A stretch of DNA of 7,736 nucleotides from Anaerolineae bacterium (lineage in GTDB: Bacteria; Chloroflexota; Anaerolineae; Aggregatilineales; Aggregatilineaceae). The stretch is taken from contig JADLHR010000026.1 in the NCBI GenBank assembly GCA_020848665.1, positions 1 to 7,736 of the forward strand. Direction: 5' to 3'. Positions 5,364-7,736 of the stretch are shown here, one piece after another; the stretch's first letter is position 1; each line of letters begins with the position of its first letter. A program made the translations under genes and the position numbers. The notes under the pieces are model-generated. The model was not told the DNA's origin and made no database searches. It worked only from the letters and a program-made list of their open reading frames with translations.

Positions 5364-7577
5364 ATGGCGAACGGCAGCCTGCTGCGCGACGAGATCGACA
5401 TCCTTTACTCGATGTCGAATAAGCTCACGCAGGCGTCCACGCCTGTCGAGTGGCTGGAAGCGGTGAGCGACTACGCGCGTGACGGCGGTGCGGCGTCGGG
5501 AGTCTTGTTCTACGTTCACCCTGGCCCGATGAACGAACCGGCTACGCTGGAGATCGCAGCGCAGTGGGCGCGTGGGGCGCCGCGCAACTGGCCCGAAGGC
5601 GCCCGCTTTGAGATCCAGCCGCACCGCGCGTTCATGCGCCAGTGGCTGACCGCCCCTGACCGGCCGATGGTTATTGCTGATGTGTACGCTTCCGACGTGC
5701 TTGACGCCACGACGCGCTCTTTCTACGAACAGGCGGGAATGCGCAGCTCCGTCGTGCTGCCGCTTTATCACGGCGGGCACTGGATCGGACTGTTAATCTT
5801 TAGCTGGCGTGAGCCGGCTGATTTCGACGAGCGTGACCTGCGCATTTTCACCGCGATCCTCCGGCAGGCCGGGCCGATCATCGCCTCGGTCCGGCTGGGA
5901 GACCAGAATCGTGAGCGCGTGCGGCGCGCCGAGCGCCTGCTCAGGGTGAACACGGCGCTGTCACAGGCGGCTAATGAGGCCCAGATCGTCGGCGCCGTGA
6001 CGCTCTATGCCGACCAGCACCCGCCCGATCTGATCATGCTGAGCTACATCCTCGCGGATGCAACCGGGCAGCCTGCTCAGGTGGTCAACGTCGCGCGCTG
6101 GCAGGATGGCGCGATACACGACGACCACCTGCGAATGGGCCGCGCGATCAGTATGTCCGATTTCGCGCTTGCGGCGCTCTGGGCGGCCCAGCCGGAGGAG
6201 ACGATTCTGCTGGAAGACAGCTTGTCGGACGAGCGCCTCGACCCGGCCAGCCGTGACTTGCTGCGCCAGTACGAGCTGCGCGGGCTGGCGATCTTGCCGC
6301 TCCACAGCTTCGGACGATGGCAGGGGCTGCTCAGCGTTGGCTGGAATGCGCCGCACACGTTCACCGAGGAGGAAGTCTACGTCTACACCGGGCTGCGGCA
6401 AACGCTCGCCTCGGTCGTAACGAGCCGGCGCGCGTATCTGGCGCAGATGGATGCGCATCTCGAAGCGGCGCAGCGCGCGCTGGAATTAGAAACTGTCGCC
6501 AAAGTCAGCGCAGCGGCGGCGAGCATCCTCGATCTGGAGCGCCTGCTGAACACGCTGACCGAGCTGGCGCGCGCGGCCTTCCCCAGCTATTACATTGACA
6601 TTTATCTGCTCGACGCTGAAACCGGCGCTTTCGCGCCCGCTCCCGGGCCGGGCCGTGAGCCACTGCACCGGATCGCAGCGAGTGATCCGCGCGCGCTGGT
6701 AGCGCGGGCGGCGCGCCTGAGACAGGGCGTCATGGTTAACGATGCCTCGATCGCGCCCGAAGGGGTGCTGTCGCCAGGGGCGCCCGGCGCGCGCTCGGAG
6801 ATGGCCGTTCCGATGATCACTGCGGAGCAGGTGGCCGGTGTACTGGTTGCGCAGTCGGCTGAGCCAGAGCGGTTCTCGCAGGGGGATATTCGCGTGATGT
6901 CCACCCTGGCCGACCTGATGGCAGTTGCGATTGAGAACGCGCGCCTGTATCGCGCCGCGCAGGAGTTGGCCGTGTTCGAGGAGCGCAGCCGCCTGGCACG
7001 CGAGCTGCACGATTCTGTCTCGCAGGCGCTGTACGGGATCGCGCTCGGCACGCGCACCGCGCAAAAGCTGCTGGAGCGTGATCCATCCAGGCTGCGCGAG
7101 CCGCTCGACTACGTGCTGGCGCTGGCCGAAGCCGGGCTGTCCGAGATGCGGGCGCTGATCTTCGAGCTGCGTCCGGAGCTGCTGGAGAACGATGGGCTGA
7201 AGGCGGCGCTGGCGGCGCAGGTCGCCTCGCTCCAGGCGCGACATCAGATCGAGGTGGACGCCGCGCTGTGCGACGAGCCAGAGCTGCCAATCGCGCTCAA
7301 AGAGGCGCTGTATCGCATTGCGCGCGAGGCCCTGCACAACACTGTCAAGCACGCCCGCGCCAGCCAGGTCAGGGTGCATATGACATGCCTGCCAGATGGC
7401 GTCGTTCTGGAGCTGGCGGATAACGGCGTTGGGTTCGACCCGTCCGCCTCGTTTCCGGGGCACCTGGGGCTGAAGTCGATGCGCGAGCGGGCGCAGCTTG
7501 CCGGCGCAAGCTTCACCTTGCACAGCGCGCCGGGTGAGGGCACGCGGATCGTGGTCGAGGTTCGCGCGCGGACCTGA
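5364..7577 (+). CDS. Cytoplasmic sensor histidine kinase: three GAF domains, HisKA_3, HATPase_c
   Basis: The 737-residue protein has no membrane segment. Three GAF-like domains (about 10-178, 194-352 and 382-528) precede a HisKA_3 domain with the phosphorylatable H549 in ARELHDSVSQ, followed by D550 and Q554 of the DxxxQ phosphatase motif. The ATPase domain has N659 (REALHNTVKHA), D686 of DNGVGF and a GLKSMRER stretch. The catalytic core is therefore intact. The third GAF is typical in sequence (SEMAVPM...GVLVAQ), while the first two share a WxGLLxxxW pattern and may be a duplicated pair. The ligand is unknown; GAF domains bind small molecules, haem or iron-sulfur clusters. The frame stays open upstream to 5058 through the mini-element, but the kinase-like sequence begins only at the ATG at 5364, which is therefore chosen despite its weak ribosome-binding site. 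It is the likely partner of the regulator at 4422-5054. Confidence 0.94.
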   Translation: MANGSLLRDEIDILYSMSNKLTQASTPVEWLEAVSDYARDGGAASGVLFYVHPGPMNEPATLEIAAQWARGAPRNWPEGARFEIQPHRAFMRQWLTAPDRPMVIADVYASDVLDATTRSFYEQAGMRSSVVLPLYHGGHWIGLLIFSWREPADFDERDLRIFTAILRQAGPIIASVRLGDQNRERVRRAERLLRVNTALSQAANEAQIVGAVTLYADQHPPDLIMLSYILADATGQPAQVVNVARWQDGAIHDDHLRMGRAISMSDFALAALWAAQPEETILLEDSLSDERLDPASRDLLRQYELRGLAILPLHSFGRWQGLLSVGWNAPHTFTEEEVYVYTGLRQTLASVVTSRRAYLAQMDAHLEAAQRALELETVAKVSAAAASILDLERLLNTLTELARAAFPSYYIDIYLLDAETGAFAPAPGPGREPLHRIAASDPRALVARAARLRQGVMVNDASIAPEGVLSPGAPGARSEMAVPMITAEQVAGVLVAQSAEPERFSQGDIRVMSTLADLMAVAIENARLYRAAQELAVFEERSRLARELHDSVSQALYGIALGTRTAQKLLERDPSRLREPLDYVLALAEAGLSEMRALIFELRPELLENDGLKAALAAQVASLQARHQIEVDAALCDEPELPIALKEALYRIAREALHNTVKHARASQVRVHMTCLPDGVVLELADNGVGFDPSASFPGHLGLKSMRERAQLAGASFTLHSAPGEGTRIVVEVRART

Positions 7578-7589
7578 CGCGGCAGCCCC

Positions 7590-7736
7590 TCAGAATTCCA
7601 CCGGCTCGGTGACGCGCAGCGCGTGGCGGCGGCACCAGCCGAGCGCAGCCCGTATGTCCGCAACCGGATCGCCCTCGAACCGGTCGAGCACCGGCCCCAG
7701 CAGCGCCAGCGCGCGCGGCGCGTCGTGCGCCTGCGC
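7590..7736 (-). CDS. C-terminal 48 residues of an unidentified protein (runs off the right edge)
   Basis: Reading the minus strand into the window gives an open frame that ends with TGA at 7590-7592. Forty-three of its 48 codons end in G or C, as in the real genes here, which favours a true coding region. The visible residues are mostly helix-forming (ALALLGPVLDRF, then ADIRAALGWCRRH) and end in TEPVEF. No motif identifies the family. The gene converges on the triple-GAF kinase with only 12 bp between the two stop codons and no visible terminator hairpin between them. Confidence 0.55.
   Translation of the reverse strand, partial: AQAHDAPRALALLGPVLDRFEGDPVADIRAALGWCRRHALRVTEPVEF

Noticed and set aside
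5051..5401. Minus-strand 116-codon frame across the mini-element
   Set aside because: It consists of the element's palindrome plus the tandem repeats read backwards (VESLVESL), with no ribosome-binding site or domain.
6486..7523. Long minus-strand frame (345 codons) antisense to the soluble kinase
   Set aside because: Long antisense frames are expected opposite GC-rich genes. The plus-strand kinase motifs are decisive, and the antisense product is Gln/Arg-rich without recognisable domains.

Overview
The window is GC-rich with strongly GC-biased third codon positions, and most of it is regulatory. It looks like a fragment of a bacterial chromosome. Three things suggest a Chloroflexota-like organism: abundant GAF-type NarX/LiaS-like sensor kinases, an FmdE-like protein next to a polyferredoxin, and a GC-rich mini-element with long palindromes. 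This taxonomic guess is an inference; nothing in the window (no rRNA or marker protein) proves it.

Layout. Positions 1-4069 are a minus-strand run of four closely spaced genes that reads, in transcription order: a seven-helix membrane histidine kinase (2159-4069), a NarL-type response regulator (1476-2129), a 416-residue polyferredoxin with four cluster motifs and a zinc-ribbon-like tail (193-1443), and the start of an FmdE-family protein that runs off the left edge (1-99). A 352-bp divergent control region (4070-4421) carries a good extended -10 promoter for the plus strand and several dyads. On the plus strand follow a second NarL-type regulator (4422-5054), a ~180-bp palindromic mini-transposon-like element inserted exactly at that regulator's stop codon (about 5055-5235), three tandem 12-bp repeats (5327-5362), and a soluble triple-GAF histidine kinase (5364-7577). 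The tail of a minus-strand gene converges on it at the right edge (7590-7736).

How the parts may work together. Each strand encodes a kinase and a regulator of the same HisKA_3/NarL class, so the locus holds two complete two-component systems transcribed away from a shared control region. The minus-strand system is apparently co-transcribed with iron-sulfur and FmdE-like proteins. This suggests that the membrane kinase controls, or takes its signal from, a redox or molybdenum/tungsten-enzyme process; that link is inferred from gene order only. The plus-strand system has an intact cytoplasmic sensor kinase, and its spacing from the regulator was stretched from about 125 to 309 bp by the inserted element. 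The element's RNA can fold into a long hairpin or into alternative local hairpins, which could change the regulator:kinase ratio.

The points most worth following up are the element at the stop codon, the tandem repeats touching the kinase start codon, the kinase-regulator-polyferredoxin-FmdE gene set, and the uncharacterised seven-helix sensor domain.
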